Origin: Actinoplanes xinjiangensis
Lineage (GTDB): Bacteria > Actinomycetota > Actinomycetes > Mycobacteriales > Micromonosporaceae
NCBI RefSeq assembly: GCF_003148685.1
Contig: NZ_QGGR01000001.1
Coordinates: 248,001-312,000 of the forward strand
DNA length: 64,000 nucleotides
Reading direction: 5' to 3'
The notes beneath the pieces are model-generated. The model saw only the letters and a list, made by a program, of their open reading frames with translations. It was not told the DNA's origin and made no database searches. Both the position numbers and the translations under genes were made by a program. Shown here piece after piece: positions 17,361-26,900 of this stretch. The number at the start of each line of letters is the position of its first letter. The stretch's first letter is position 1.

Positions 17361-18779
17361 ATGGAACCGTCAGGGAACACCGGGCCGGCTGTGCTCGGCA
17401 GCTTAGCCGACGAGGGGTTCACCTCGTTACGGCGGGCTGCCGCACCCCGCGCCGAACGCTACGAGACCGGCCGGTCGCTGCGGGAACGGTCCCCCCGTTC
17501 CGACATGGCCCACTGGAAGAAGCCCGACCGCCGGCCCGACCCGGTCGCCCAGGTCGTGGCCACGCACGACGGTCGCCTGAGCCGCCTCGTCCCGGTCCGT
17601 ATCGGCCGGATGATGGCCTCGCCCTACACGTTCCTGCGCGGCACCGCCGGCCTGATGGCCGACGACTTCGCCGGCCTGCCGCGCACCGGCATCACCCCGG
17701 TCATCTGCGGCGACGCCCACCTCGGCAACTTCGGCTTCTACGCCTCCCCCGAGCGGGAGCTGGTCTTCGACCTCAACGACTTCGACGAGGCCCACCCCGG
17801 CCCGTGGGAGTGGGACCTGCGCCGCCTCACGGTGAGCGTGCACGTGGCCGGCCGGGTCAACGGCTTCCGGGAGAGCTCCTGCTCCGAGGCCGTGCAGCAC
17901 TGCGTCGCGTCGTACCGCGAGCAGATCGCCCATCTCGCCGAGCAACCGCTGCTCGCCCGCTCCTTCGGCCGGCTCGACGTCGAGGGCATGCGCTCGGCGA
18001 CCACCCAGGCCAGCTTCCGTGAGCAGATCGAGCGCGCCGCCCGCCGCGCCCGCCGGCGCACCAGTGACCGCGCGCTGCCCCGGTTCACCGAGCGCAACGA
18101 CGGCGCCATGCGCCTGGTCGAGGAGCCACCGCTGATCACCCGGCTCCCGGCGGAGGAGCGCGAGCAGCTCGCCGAGGCCCTCGACGGTTATCTGAGCACC
18201 CTCAAACCGCACTGGGCGCAGATCCTCGGTGGCTACCGGATCGTCGACATCGCGCACAAGGTGGTCGGCGTCGGCTCGGTCGGCCTGCGGGCGTACGTCG
18301 CGCTGTGCGAGGGCAGCAGCCCCGACGACGTGCTCTTCCTCCAGCTGAAGCAGGCCCGCCGCTCGGTCGTGGCGAAACACCAGCACGGCGCGCTCGCCTG
18401 GCACCGGCACCAGGGACAGCGTGTCGTGGAGTACCAGCAGGCGCTGCAGACGGTCAGCGATCCGCTGCTCGGCTGGACCACGGTCGGGGACCACCAGTAT
18501 TACGTGCGCCAGTTCCGCGACATGAAGGGCGCCATCGTCGTCGATGACGTCAACGCCGGTGCGCTCGCCGACTACGCCGCCATCTGCGGATATCTGCTCG
18601 CCAAGTCGCACGCCCGGACCAGTGGAGCATCCATGATCGCCGGGTACGCCGGCAGCGGCGACAAGCTCGACGAATCCCTGGCCCGCTTCGCCCGGGCCTA
18701 CGCCGACCAGGTCGAACACGACCATGAAGCCCTGGTCGCCGCGGTCCGCCGCGGCGAGCTGCCGGCCGAGCCGGCCTGA
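17361..18779 (+). CDS. DUF2252 family protein (472 aa)
   Basis: Start at ATG 17361 (MEPSGNTGPAVL) keeps the upstream palindromic operator outside the gene. The sequence follows DUF2252: SLRERSPRSDMAHWKK, FLRGTAGLMADDFAGLPRTG, VICGDAHLGNFGFYASPER, VFDLNDFDEAHPGPWEWDLR and, late, LQLKQARRSVV. The GDAHLGNFG and FDLNDFDE blocks resemble the catalytic and metal loops of kinase-like (aminoglycoside/choline kinase) folds, so a small-molecule phosphotransfer role is plausible but unproven. A PPOX-like gene and a pirin gene follow on the same strand. Confidence 0.85.
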   Translation: MEPSGNTGPAVLGSLADEGFTSLRRAAAPRAERYETGRSLRERSPRSDMAHWKKPDRRPDPVAQVVATHDGRLSRLVPVRIGRMMASPYTFLRGTAGLMADDFAGLPRTGITPVICGDAHLGNFGFYASPERELVFDLNDFDEAHPGPWEWDLRRLTVSVHVAGRVNGFRESSCSEAVQHCVASYREQIAHLAEQPLLARSFGRLDVEGMRSATTQASFREQIERAARRARRRTSDRALPRFTERNDGAMRLVEEPPLITRLPAEEREQLAEALDGYLSTLKPHWAQILGGYRIVDIAHKVVGVGSVGLRAYVALCEGSSPDDVLFLQLKQARRSVVAKHQHGALAWHRHQGQRVVEYQQALQTVSDPLLGWTTVGDHQYYVRQFRDMKGAIVVDDVNAGALADYAAICGYLLAKSHARTSGASMIAGYAGSGDKLDESLARFARAYADQVEHDHEALVAAVRRGELPAEPA

Positions 18780-18815
18780 CCACCCGATGACCACGACCCC
18801 CGATGAGGTACGCCC

Positions 18816-19223
18816 GTGAGCGGCACCGTTCCCCTCGACTCCCCCGCACTGGCCGCCTTCTGGGCCGAACGCCACCTGTGCAGCCTGACCACTCTGCGTG
18901 CCGACGGCTCACCGCACGTGGTCGCGGTCGGCGCCACCCTCGACCCGGTCGCCGGCCTGGCCCGGGTGATCACCTCCGGAACGTCCACCAAGGTCCGCAA
19001 CGTGCTGCGCGGCCGGGAGCGGGTCGCGATCTGCCAGGTCGACGGCGCCCGGTGGAGCACGATCGAGGGCCTCGCGGTGATCCGGGACGACCCGGCCTCG
19101 GTCGCCGACGCCGAGCAGCGGTACGCCGCCCGTTACCGGCAGCCCCGCCCCAACCCGGCCCGGGTGGTGATCGAGGTGAAGATCACCCGGGTCCTCGGCT
19201 CCGCGTCCCTGTCGGGCTCCTGA
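18816..19223 (+). CDS. PPOX/F420-type pyridoxamine 5'-phosphate oxidase-like protein (135 aa)
   Basis: This is a small split-beta-barrel flavin- or F420-binding protein: [20 protein letters not shown] (about residues 15-34), [29 protein letters not shown] and [14 protein letters not shown] match actinobacterial PPOX-class F420-dependent enzymes. Members reduce diverse substrates or bind heme breakdown products; no specific substrate is visible. The start is GTG at 18816 with GAGG upstream. It follows DUF2252 by 36 nt and precedes the pirin gene by 4 nt, so the three are probably co-transcribed. Confidence 0.83.
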   Translation: MSGTVPLDSPALAAFWAERHLCSLTTLRADGSPHVVAVGATLDPVAGLARVITSGTSTKVRNVLRGRERVAICQVDGARWSTIEGLAVIRDDPASVADAEQRYAARYRQPRPNPARVVIEVKITRVLGSASLSGS

Positions 19224-19227
19224 CGAC

Positions 19228-20172
19228 ATGGGCACCGCGCCGGAATTCGCCGACAGTGTGCTGCTGCCCGGTCACGACGTACCGCTCGGCCGGTACACCA
19301 CGGTCCGCCGGCTGCTGCCGCACCGGGAGCGGCGCATGATCGGCGCCTGGTGCTTCGTCGACCATTTCGGGCCCGACGACGTCAGCGGCCGCCCAGGCAT
19401 GCAGGTGCCCCCACACCCGCACTCCGGCCTGCAGACGGTGACGTGGCTGGCCGAGGGTCTCGTGGAGCACCGCGACAGCCTCGGCAGCCAGCAGGTCATC
19501 GCGCCCGGGCAGCTCAACCTGATGACGTCCGGGCACGGGATCGCCCACGCCGAGCACACGCCGCCCGAGCACCCGGACGGCATGCACGGCCTCCAGCTGT
19601 GGATCGCGCTGCCCGAGGAGGCCCGGCACGGCCCGGCCCGGTTCGAGCACCACGCCGCCCTGCCCTCCCGGCAGGACGGTGACGTCACGGTGACGGTGGT
19701 GATCGGCGGGTTCGGCGACATGCGGTCGCCGGCCGGCGTGCACTCGCCGCTGCTCGGGGCCGAGCTGGTCCATCGGGCGGCGACGGCGTACACCCTCGAC
19801 CTGGACCCGGCCTTCGAACACGGCGTGCTGGTGATGTCCGGCGGGGCCACGGTCGCGGGCACGCCGCTGTCACCGGGATCGCTGCTCTACGTCGGCGGCG
19901 GCCGCGACCGTCTCGACATCGCGGTCACCGGACCGGCCCGGCTGTTCCTGCTGGGCGGGGAACCGTTCGACGAGCCGCTGGTCATGTGGTGGAACTTCGT
20001 CGGCCGCAGCCACGACGACATCGTCCGCGCGCGGGCGCAGTGGATGGCCGGGGAACCCTACGGCACCGAGAGGTTCGGCATCGTCGACGGTTGCGACGCC
20101 GGTCCCCTTCCGGCTCCCGAGCTTCCTTCGGTACGGCTGAAGGCGCGCGACCGGCACGGCCACACGCACTGA
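19228..20172 (+). CDS. Pirin family protein (314 aa)
   Basis: A bicupin of the pirin family: PHRERRMIGAWCFVDHFGP (about residues 30-48), then HPHSGLQTVTWLAEG and HRDSLGSQQVIAPGQL with NLMTSGHGIAHAEH, which carry the three His and one Glu that bind iron in the N-terminal cupin. A C-terminal cupin follows (GSLLYVGGGRDRL), ending in WWNFVGRSHDDIVRARAQW. Pirins are redox cofactors or quercetinases; the role here is unknown. It is tightly linked to the PPOX-like gene (4-nt gap). Confidence 0.92.
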   Translation: MGTAPEFADSVLLPGHDVPLGRYTTVRRLLPHRERRMIGAWCFVDHFGPDDVSGRPGMQVPPHPHSGLQTVTWLAEGLVEHRDSLGSQQVIAPGQLNLMTSGHGIAHAEHTPPEHPDGMHGLQLWIALPEEARHGPARFEHHAALPSRQDGDVTVTVVIGGFGDMRSPAGVHSPLLGAELVHRAATAYTLDLDPAFEHGVLVMSGGATVAGTPLSPGSLLYVGGGRDRLDIAVTGPARLFLLGGEPFDEPLVMWWNFVGRSHDDIVRARAQWMAGEPYGTERFGIVDGCDAGPLPAPELPSVRLKARDRHGHTH

Positions 20173-20215
20173 CCCGACGCTTCACATTCCCGCCGCCGGC
20201 CGTCATGATCACCCG

Positions 20216-20734
20216 ATGACGCCCGACGGTGACGCGGCCGTGGACGGCACCCGCTCGGCGCACAGCGGCTACCTCAGGGCGGTCGCCGCCGCGCTGGAGG
20301 CCGCCGGGGTACCGGTCGCGGACTGGCGGGCCGACAGCGGCTCACCCCGTGACGGGTGGATCCCGTTCGACCTGGCCCGGCAGGTGCGACTGCACGGACG
20401 GCCGGTGTGGGACCACGACGAGGCCGGAGCCGGCTGGTCCGAGGAGCGCGGCTGGTACCTGCTCACCGTGGACGATCCGGCGGGACGCGGTGTGCGTACC
20501 GTCGAGGCTCTCGCCGTGCCGATGATCGCCGCGCCGGGCGCGGTGGCCCGGGCGATCGCCTCCCTCGCCGGTCTCTGCGCACCCGGCGGGCCGCGCGCCG
20601 AAGCCGGCGCCGACTTCCCCGGGCATCGCGCCGGGGTGCCCGATCCCGCGTTCGAGGCGGCGCTGCTGCGCTATTCGGCGAGTCGCACAAAGTCCGTTGA
20701 CGGGCCGCCGGGCGCGGCGGAAGGTCGAGGGTAG
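20216..20734 (+). CDS. Hypothetical protein, possibly DUF6292-like (172 aa)
   Basis: The protein begins with an acidic leader and then YLRAVAAALEAAGVPVADW (about residues 20-38), a charged middle (WDHDEAGAGWSEERGWYLL) and a helix-rich C-terminus. It has no signal peptide or membrane span. The first part resembles small actinobacterial proteins labelled DUF6292, but I cannot confirm that by eye. A -10-like CATGAT (20204-20209) lies 6 nt before the ATG, so translation may be leaderless. Confidence 0.55.
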   Translation: MTPDGDAAVDGTRSAHSGYLRAVAAALEAAGVPVADWRADSGSPRDGWIPFDLARQVRLHGRPVWDHDEAGAGWSEERGWYLLTVDDPAGRGVRTVEALAVPMIAAPGAVARAIASLAGLCAPGGPRAEAGADFPGHRAGVPDPAFEAALLRYSASRTKSVDGPPGAAEGRG

Positions 20735-20762
20735 ACCGACCGAGACACCGGCGGAGGGAACC

Positions 20763-21188
20763 GTGACACTCCTCGACGCCAGCCGCGTCATCCTGATCCT
20801 CGCCGCGCCGGGCGCGGTGGTCGCCGGATGCCGCTATCTGCCGCGGTGGTGCGCCGCCCTGGCCGGGCGCCGCCGCCCGCCGCCCGCGCCCTACGGCCCG
20901 CCGATCGAACAGCTCGCCGCCGACCTGCGCCGGCTGCTGCACCTGCACGGCCGGCTCGCCGAATCGGCACACTCGGCGTTCTGCGCCCACCGGCTGTGGG
21001 CGGTCGAGGCCGCCATCGGCACGCGTGCCGTCGAGGCGGCCACCGCGCTGGGGGTGCCGCACCCCCACCCGGACCGCGCCGCCACGCTGACCCGCACCCA
21101 GCTGTCCGCCCTGCTCACCGCCCTGGCCCGGGCCGGCCTGGTGCTGCCCGCCCGGGTCGGCGGCTTCACCACCGACGGCCGCCTGTGA
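20763..21188 (+). CDS. Hypothetical small protein with N-terminal membrane anchor (141 aa)
   Basis: GTG at 20763 follows a good ribosome-binding site (GGAGGG), which decides it over longer in-frame starts that would overlap the previous gene. The product starts with a hydrophobic segment (LLDASRVILILAAPGAVVAG), then a basic, Pro-rich stretch and a helical region (IEQLAADLRRLLHLHGRLAE, RLWAVEAAIG). I do not recognise a family. It lies 28 nt behind the preceding hypothetical gene and could be co-transcribed. Confidence 0.55.
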   Translation: MTLLDASRVILILAAPGAVVAGCRYLPRWCAALAGRRRPPPAPYGPPIEQLAADLRRLLHLHGRLAESAHSAFCAHRLWAVEAAIGTRAVEAATALGVPHPHPDRAATLTRTQLSALLTALARAGLVLPARVGGFTTDGRL

Positions 21189-21232
21189 CGCCCGCCCCCA
21201 CAGCGCATCGAACATGATCGAAAATCGGCGTC

Positions 21233-22963
21233 ATGAGAAATCTGCTCCGCGCCGTCATCGCGCTGGCCATCACGGCCGTCGCCCTGACGGTGCTCCCCCG
21301 GCCGGCGTCCGCCGCGGCCGAGCCACCACGGTTACGCGTGATCAGCTGGAACATCTGCGGTGAGGCCGGCGGTGCTCCGGGCAGCGGCGCCTACTGTCCG
21401 TTCCGCAACTCGCCGCAGTCCAAGATCGACGAGATCGCCCGGCTCACGGCCGAGAACGACGCGAACGTACTGCTGCTCCAGGAGATCTGCGGCGGCGCCG
21501 ACGGCAGCCACACGGCACTGCTCGCGGCGGCACTCGGCCCGGACTGGTCGATCCGGCACGCCGTGGCGAGACGGCCCGACGGGCGCAGCGACTGCCGGGA
21601 CCCGCTCACCGGCGAACTGGGCGCGGCGATCGCGGTCAAAGCGGAGGTGACCGCGACGACGGACGTGCCCACCGTGCCGGAGGGCACCTACAACCAACAG
21701 CAACTGCCCCTGCTGTGCGTACGGACCGCGCAGTGGACCACACGCATCTGCACCGTCCACATCCTCGCCGCCGCCGACGACCCCCGGCGGCAGGCGCAAC
21801 TCGACACCGTCCGGGACCTGGTCTGGCCGGACCGGCACGACGTCGTGCTGGGCGGCGACTTCAACCACTTCCCCACCTCGGCGGCGCTCCAGCCGATCGC
21901 CACCGCGTTCGACGAGTGCGACCGGCGGTCCTACGGCAGCGGTGACGTCGTCAACGAGACGACCCATCTCGCCTGGACGGCGGCGCAGGAACAGAACTGG
22001 AGCAAACGCGACCACATCTTCGCGTCGCTCCCCGGCAGCGGCACGCTGTTCAGCCGGTGCGACGCCGACCAGTCGCGGGTGGACACCAGCTGGTACGGGG
22101 TCGGCGGATCCCACGGGTGGTCGGACCACGCGCCGCTGATCGCGCACCTGCGTACCCGTACCCCGCAAGCGCCGGCCACCGCCGGTGACCTGACCGCCGA
22201 CGGCCACCCCGACCTGGTCGCCGTCGACGCGGCCGGACAGCTGCGCCTCTATGCCGGAGTGGGTGACGGACGGGTCGTCTGGCCGTACGGCGTCATCGGT
22301 ACCGGCGGCTGGTCCGGGGCGGTGATCAGTCACCGGGGCGATCTCACCGGCGACGGCACCGAGGACCTGCTGGCCCGCATCGGCGACCAGTTGTGGGTCT
22401 ACCCCAACCGCGGGTACGGCCGGCTCGGCGAACGGGTCGCGGTCGGCGGGACCGGCGGCTGGGCCGGCGTCAGCCAGGTCCTGTCGGTCGGCGACGTCAC
22501 CGGCGACGGGCTGCCCGACGTGGCCGCCGTCCGCGGTGACCAGCTGTACCTCTACCCCGGGGATCCGGCGAACCGGCCGGGGCTGCTGCCCGGCCGGGTG
22601 ATCGGGCGGTCCGGCTGGACACCGATGACCCTCACCGCGCCCGGCGACGCCGACCGGGACGGACGACCCGACCTTCTGGTACGCGCCACCACCACCGGGA
22701 TCCTGTACCTCTACCGGGGGCAGGCCGACGGGTCCTTCCACGACCGCAGCGTCTACGGCACCGGGGGCTGGACGCCGGGCAACCGGCCGCTGCTGGCCGC
22801 CGGGGACGCCGACGGCAACGGGATCGCCGACCTGTGGGCGACCGCGGGTGACGGGACGTTGCAGTTCTACGCCGGCGGCACCGACAGCTCGGGGAACCCG
22901 GTCGACGGGGAGCGTACCCAGGTCGGCGAGGGTGGCTGGGCGGGCATCGCCGCGATCGGCTGA
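21233..22963 (+). CDS. Secreted endonuclease/exonuclease/phosphatase-family protein with FG-GAP repeats (576 aa)
   Basis: Domain order: Sec signal peptide (1-27, ending RPASAAAE); an EEP catalytic domain (about 30-310); and a FG-GAP/VCBS beta-propeller-like region (about 315-576). EEP residues are visible as ISWNICGE (Asn), LLLQEICGG (Glu), VLGGDFNHFP (Asp/Asn) and GWSDHAPLIAHL (Asp-His), consistent with metal-dependent DNase or phosphodiesterase activity. Five calcium-loop repeats follow: GDLTADGHPDL, GDLTGDGTEDL, GDVTGDGLPDV, GDADRDGRPDL and GDADGNGIADL. It is expected outside the cell; the propeller may bind a polymer or surface. Confidence 0.88.
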   Translation: MRNLLRAVIALAITAVALTVLPRPASAAAEPPRLRVISWNICGEAGGAPGSGAYCPFRNSPQSKIDEIARLTAENDANVLLLQEICGGADGSHTALLAAALGPDWSIRHAVARRPDGRSDCRDPLTGELGAAIAVKAEVTATTDVPTVPEGTYNQQQLPLLCVRTAQWTTRICTVHILAAADDPRRQAQLDTVRDLVWPDRHDVVLGGDFNHFPTSAALQPIATAFDECDRRSYGSGDVVNETTHLAWTAAQEQNWSKRDHIFASLPGSGTLFSRCDADQSRVDTSWYGVGGSHGWSDHAPLIAHLRTRTPQAPATAGDLTADGHPDLVAVDAAGQLRLYAGVGDGRVVWPYGVIGTGGWSGAVISHRGDLTGDGTEDLLARIGDQLWVYPNRGYGRLGERVAVGGTGGWAGVSQVLSVGDVTGDGLPDVAAVRGDQLYLYPGDPANRPGLLPGRVIGRSGWTPMTLTAPGDADRDGRPDLLVRATTTGILYLYRGQADGSFHDRSVYGTGGWTPGNRPLLAAGDADGNGIADLWATAGDGTLQFYAGGTDSSGNPVDGERTQVGEGGWAGIAAIG

Positions 22964-23956
22964 TCGGTGATGGGAGGACGGCGACGGAATGACTGGATTC
23001 CGCCGCCGCCTCCGTCCCGGCCCGCTGACCCGGGACTCGCACCGCGAGGGATTCGAGGGGGCTCCTCCCCGCGGGTGCTCCGGGGCACGATGCGGCCACC
23101 CTGCTGGGGGTGGGTGGCCGCCGGGCCGGGTGGCTGTCCGGCTCGTCCGGGGGAGCCCTTCGGCTCGCCCGGGAAGGACAGCGGCGGAAGATGGGCTCCC
23201 GCCGCTGCCTCCCGCCCCGGCCCCACGCCGTGAACCGCCGACCGCGAGAAGACGAGGGGGCGCCGTCTCAGCGGAACGTCTCGGGCGTGATGCGGCCGCC
23301 ATGAAACCGGGGGGCGGCGGCCGTGGACCGGGAAGTCGGGACCGCAGTGAACCCGCCGGGACTTCCTCGACCGCGGCGGGGTGCGTATCCACCGTGACAG
23401 ATCACCGGTCCATGATCCGCGAACACGGAGCGTGTCCTTCACCACCCGCGAGACACCGTCCGGTCCCCCGCGACCCGATACACCCCGTCACCTGTTCAGG
23501 GTCACCCGCTAGTCCTTGGTTCTCCTGAAGGAGAGCTTAAAAAGTCCTTAAGTCGACACCGGGCCCGTCACCTGGCGACGGTGAGATCCGTTGATCGGGG
23601 CAGCACCCGACCCCCCGTCGGCGCCCCCTCCGGAACGCTGTCATAGTGACTGCTCAACCCGTTGAACCGGGGCCGCCCGCAGGACGTATACCCCGTTGAT
23701 CGCGCACCATCGGCGGGCTGCGGCGCCGATGCGGTCGACGCTCGCGGGCCGGCCGCGAGGCCGGTGACGGGGACCCGCAGGGCGGTGGCGCACTGCGCAA
23801 ATCCGTGGTTAACCTTCCACATCCACCACGTGGCAGGTTTTGATCGCGGGACGCAGGGGGCGGCACCGGGGTGCGGAGGTGGTACAGGGTGAGGACGGTG
23901 GCACGGATGCGGCGTCGGGGCGTTGGGTCCTTCCCCAGCCGATTCGGGGCCGCGTC
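22964..23956. other. Approximately 1 kb non-coding region before the giant gene
   Basis: No convincing gene is present; open frames here have the Arg/Pro/Gly-rich composition of GC-rich spacer. It contains several inverted repeats, including a palindrome TCTCCTGAAGGAGA at 23521-23534, next to an unusually A/T-rich patch (about 23535-23552). A weak promoter candidate for the downstream gene is TTGAAC (23662-23667) with TATACC (23687-23692), 19 nt apart. No tRNA-like or rRNA-like sequence was seen. Confidence 0.5.
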
Positions 23957-26900
23957 ATGAGCTTCGAAGACGACGAGTACTGGGCGGACGAGTACGACGA
24001 GTACTCCTTCATGCCCAGTTCCGCGGTCAAACAGGAGAAGCACTACAGCAAACGCACCGCTCCCGACCCGGTCATGCCGACCCGCCGCCGCGGGGGCGAG
24101 GCCGACGACGGCACCGTGCGCCAGAAGGCCGCCTTCGACGCCGAACGGCCCAGCTGGCTCGACGACCCCGACTTCGAGCCCATCGACACGTCCGTCGACA
24201 ACCTCGTCGGCGACGACTTCGCCGACGTCGACTTCAACCGCCCCGAACTCGGCGTCGACTTTGACAAACCCGACTTCCCGATCGTCGACCCCGCGGCGCG
24301 CCCGGAACTGCGGCGTGGTTCCGCCGACCGGCGCCGCGGCGGAGACAACCGCTATGAGGGTACGACCGACCCGCGCCGCGACGACGACCGCGGATACGGG
24401 CCGTCACCCCGCTACCGGGACGAGGCCCCGGGACGCCGTGATGAGCGCGGGGACCGCCGCGACGGCGGCGACGGGCGGGTCGACGACCTCGGGCGCCGCG
24501 ACCGTGGACGGGACGAGCGCCGCGACGCCGGGCCCGCACGGCGCGATGAGGTGGACGGGCGCTGGGACGACCGCGATCGGCGCGGTGCCGGGCGTGATAC
24601 CCGCGGTGAGCTGCGCGATCCCCGCGGGCTGCATGAGGCCCGTGACCCGCGCGATCCCCGCGACCCTCGCGACCTCCGTGAGCCCCGCGGTGTCCGTGAT
24701 GGACGCGAACTGCTCGAGCCCGCCGACCCCCGCGGTGTCCGCGATCCTCGTGCCGGCCGCGATGCCGGTGACCTGCGTGAGCCGGCCGACGCCCGTGATG
24801 TCCGGGAACCGCGTGATGGTCGCGACCCGCGGGATTCTCGCGGGTTGCGGGATCCCCGTGAGCCCCGCGTCGACCCGCGCGACCCGCTCGGTGATCTCCG
24901 CGATCCGCGCGACTCCCGTGGTGACGTCCGGGATGCCCGTGAGCCCCGCGGTGATGTGCGCGATCCCGGTGGTGTCCGTGACGGCCGCGACCGGCGCGGT
25001 GGCGCCCTGGATCCGCGCGGTGGCGCCCTGGACCCGCGCGGTGGTCCCCTCGACCCGCGGGCTGACGTCCGCGACACCCGCGGTGACATCCGTGATGCCC
25101 GGGGTGACGTCCGTGATACCCGCGGTGACATTCTTGACCCGCGTAGCGACCTTCGTGATGCGCGGGACCAGCGCGGTGACCTGCGCGGCCCGCGTGACGA
25201 TGGCCGTGGCGCGCGTGACGATCTTCGCGCGGCGCCCGGTGCGGGTCGCGATGGCCGTGATCCGATGGTGGCCGGCGACGACCGCCGGGATCCGCGCGAC
25301 GAACGCCGGAGCCGCGCCCACCGGGCGATGGAGATCCGCGCCGACGAGATGTGGGACGACGACGGCCGCATCGAACCCGAGGACGACCGTCCCGCCGTCG
25401 GCCGCACCATCGAGTTGGGCGCCGACGAATACTGGGAGGAGCCCAGCCGCTCCCGCGACGGCGACGACCGGCGGCGACCGGCACGTCCCGGCGGTGAACG
25501 TGCCCGCGCGGGTGAAGTGTGGGAGGACGACGACTTCGGGCCGATCCGGCCACCCGGCGGACGCCGGTCGCGACGCGACGAGGACGTCCGGCAGTCCGGG
25601 CCGATCCGCCGCGACGACCATGTGGTCACCGGGCGTGCGCAGGTCCCCGTTCCGGGTTCCGAGCGCGCCGACAGCCCGGTGGGTGACGAGTCCTACGATC
25701 GCTACCGTCCGGAGGGCGACCCCCGGCTGGAGGGCGACCCCCGCCGGGAGAACGACCCCCGCCTGGTGGGCGACCCTCGCCGGGAGAGCGACCCCCGCCT
25801 GGTGGGCGACCCTCGCCGAGAGGCCGACCTCCGCCGGGACACAGCGCTGCCAGCGGCGGCGGACTCCCGCACCCCGGCCGAGCCGGGAACCGGCGACCAG
25901 GCCGAACACCGCCCCACCGCGGCCGGCGCGTGGGCCGACGACTTCACCGTTCTCAGCGGTGACGCGACCGCCTCCCGTCCGGAACGCGACGTCGCCGCGG
26001 GCGACGACCCGCGCCGTTCCGACCCCGCGAGCACCGGCGACGACGTCCAGGCGGGCGGACTCCCCGGCCGCGTGGAGCCCGCCGACGGCCGTGCCGTTCC
26101 ACGCCAGGCCGAGGCCGGATCTGGCAGCGCCGCCGAGCGACCCGGCACGACCGCACCGCTGCCCGGAACCACGGCCGGGAACGGCAGCACCGGCATGGCG
26201 GCGCCCCACCCGGAGACCGGACGCGGGAGCGCCGGTACGCCCGCACCGCAATCCGGCACCACGACCGGTCAGACCGGCCGTGGCAGCGCCGGCGACCACT
26301 CCGGCACGGCGGCAGTCCACCCTGGAACCACAACCGGACGCGGCAGCGCCGCCGACCACTCCGGCACGGCAGCGCCCCATCCTGGAACCGCAACCGGACG
26401 CGGCAGCGCCGCCGACCGACCCGGCACGGCAGCGCCCCACCCGGAGACCGGACGCGGGAGCGCCGGTACGCCCGCCACGACCGGTCAGACCGGACGTGGC
26501 AGCGCCGGAACGGCGGGCCCGGAACGTTCCGGGCCACCGGTGGTGGGTCGGGACCTCGGTGAGTACCGCACCGGCGGGTCCGCCACCGCGCCGGTAGGGC
26601 ACGAGTCGGAATCCGGAGCGCAGCAGGGCCAGGGCGAGTGGCTGGCGCAGGCTCAGGGCCAGGGTGACTGGCCCGCACAGGCTCAGGGCCAAGGTGAATG
26701 GCCCGCACAGGCTCAGGGAGCGGCGAGCGGCTGGGGCGGGTCGTCCGGTCCGGTGGATCGTGGTGTTCCGGGTCCGGCGATGGCGCCAGGAGCGACCGGG
26801 CAGCCTTCTTCCGGTCCTGGGGACGCCGACGGTACCGGGCGGGACTCTTCCGGCAAGGCCGACAAGAAAGGGTCTGAGCGGCGCGGGGGCTGGCGATCGG

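Noticed and set aside
21332..23392. 686-codon minus-strand frame across the EEP/FG-GAP gene
   Set aside because: It lies antisense to a gene with clear catalytic motifs and a signal peptide and encodes no recognisable domain.
22989..23528. 179-codon plus-strand frame in the 1-kb gap
   Set aside because: It has Arg/Pro/Gly-rich filler composition, no ribosome-binding site and no motif.
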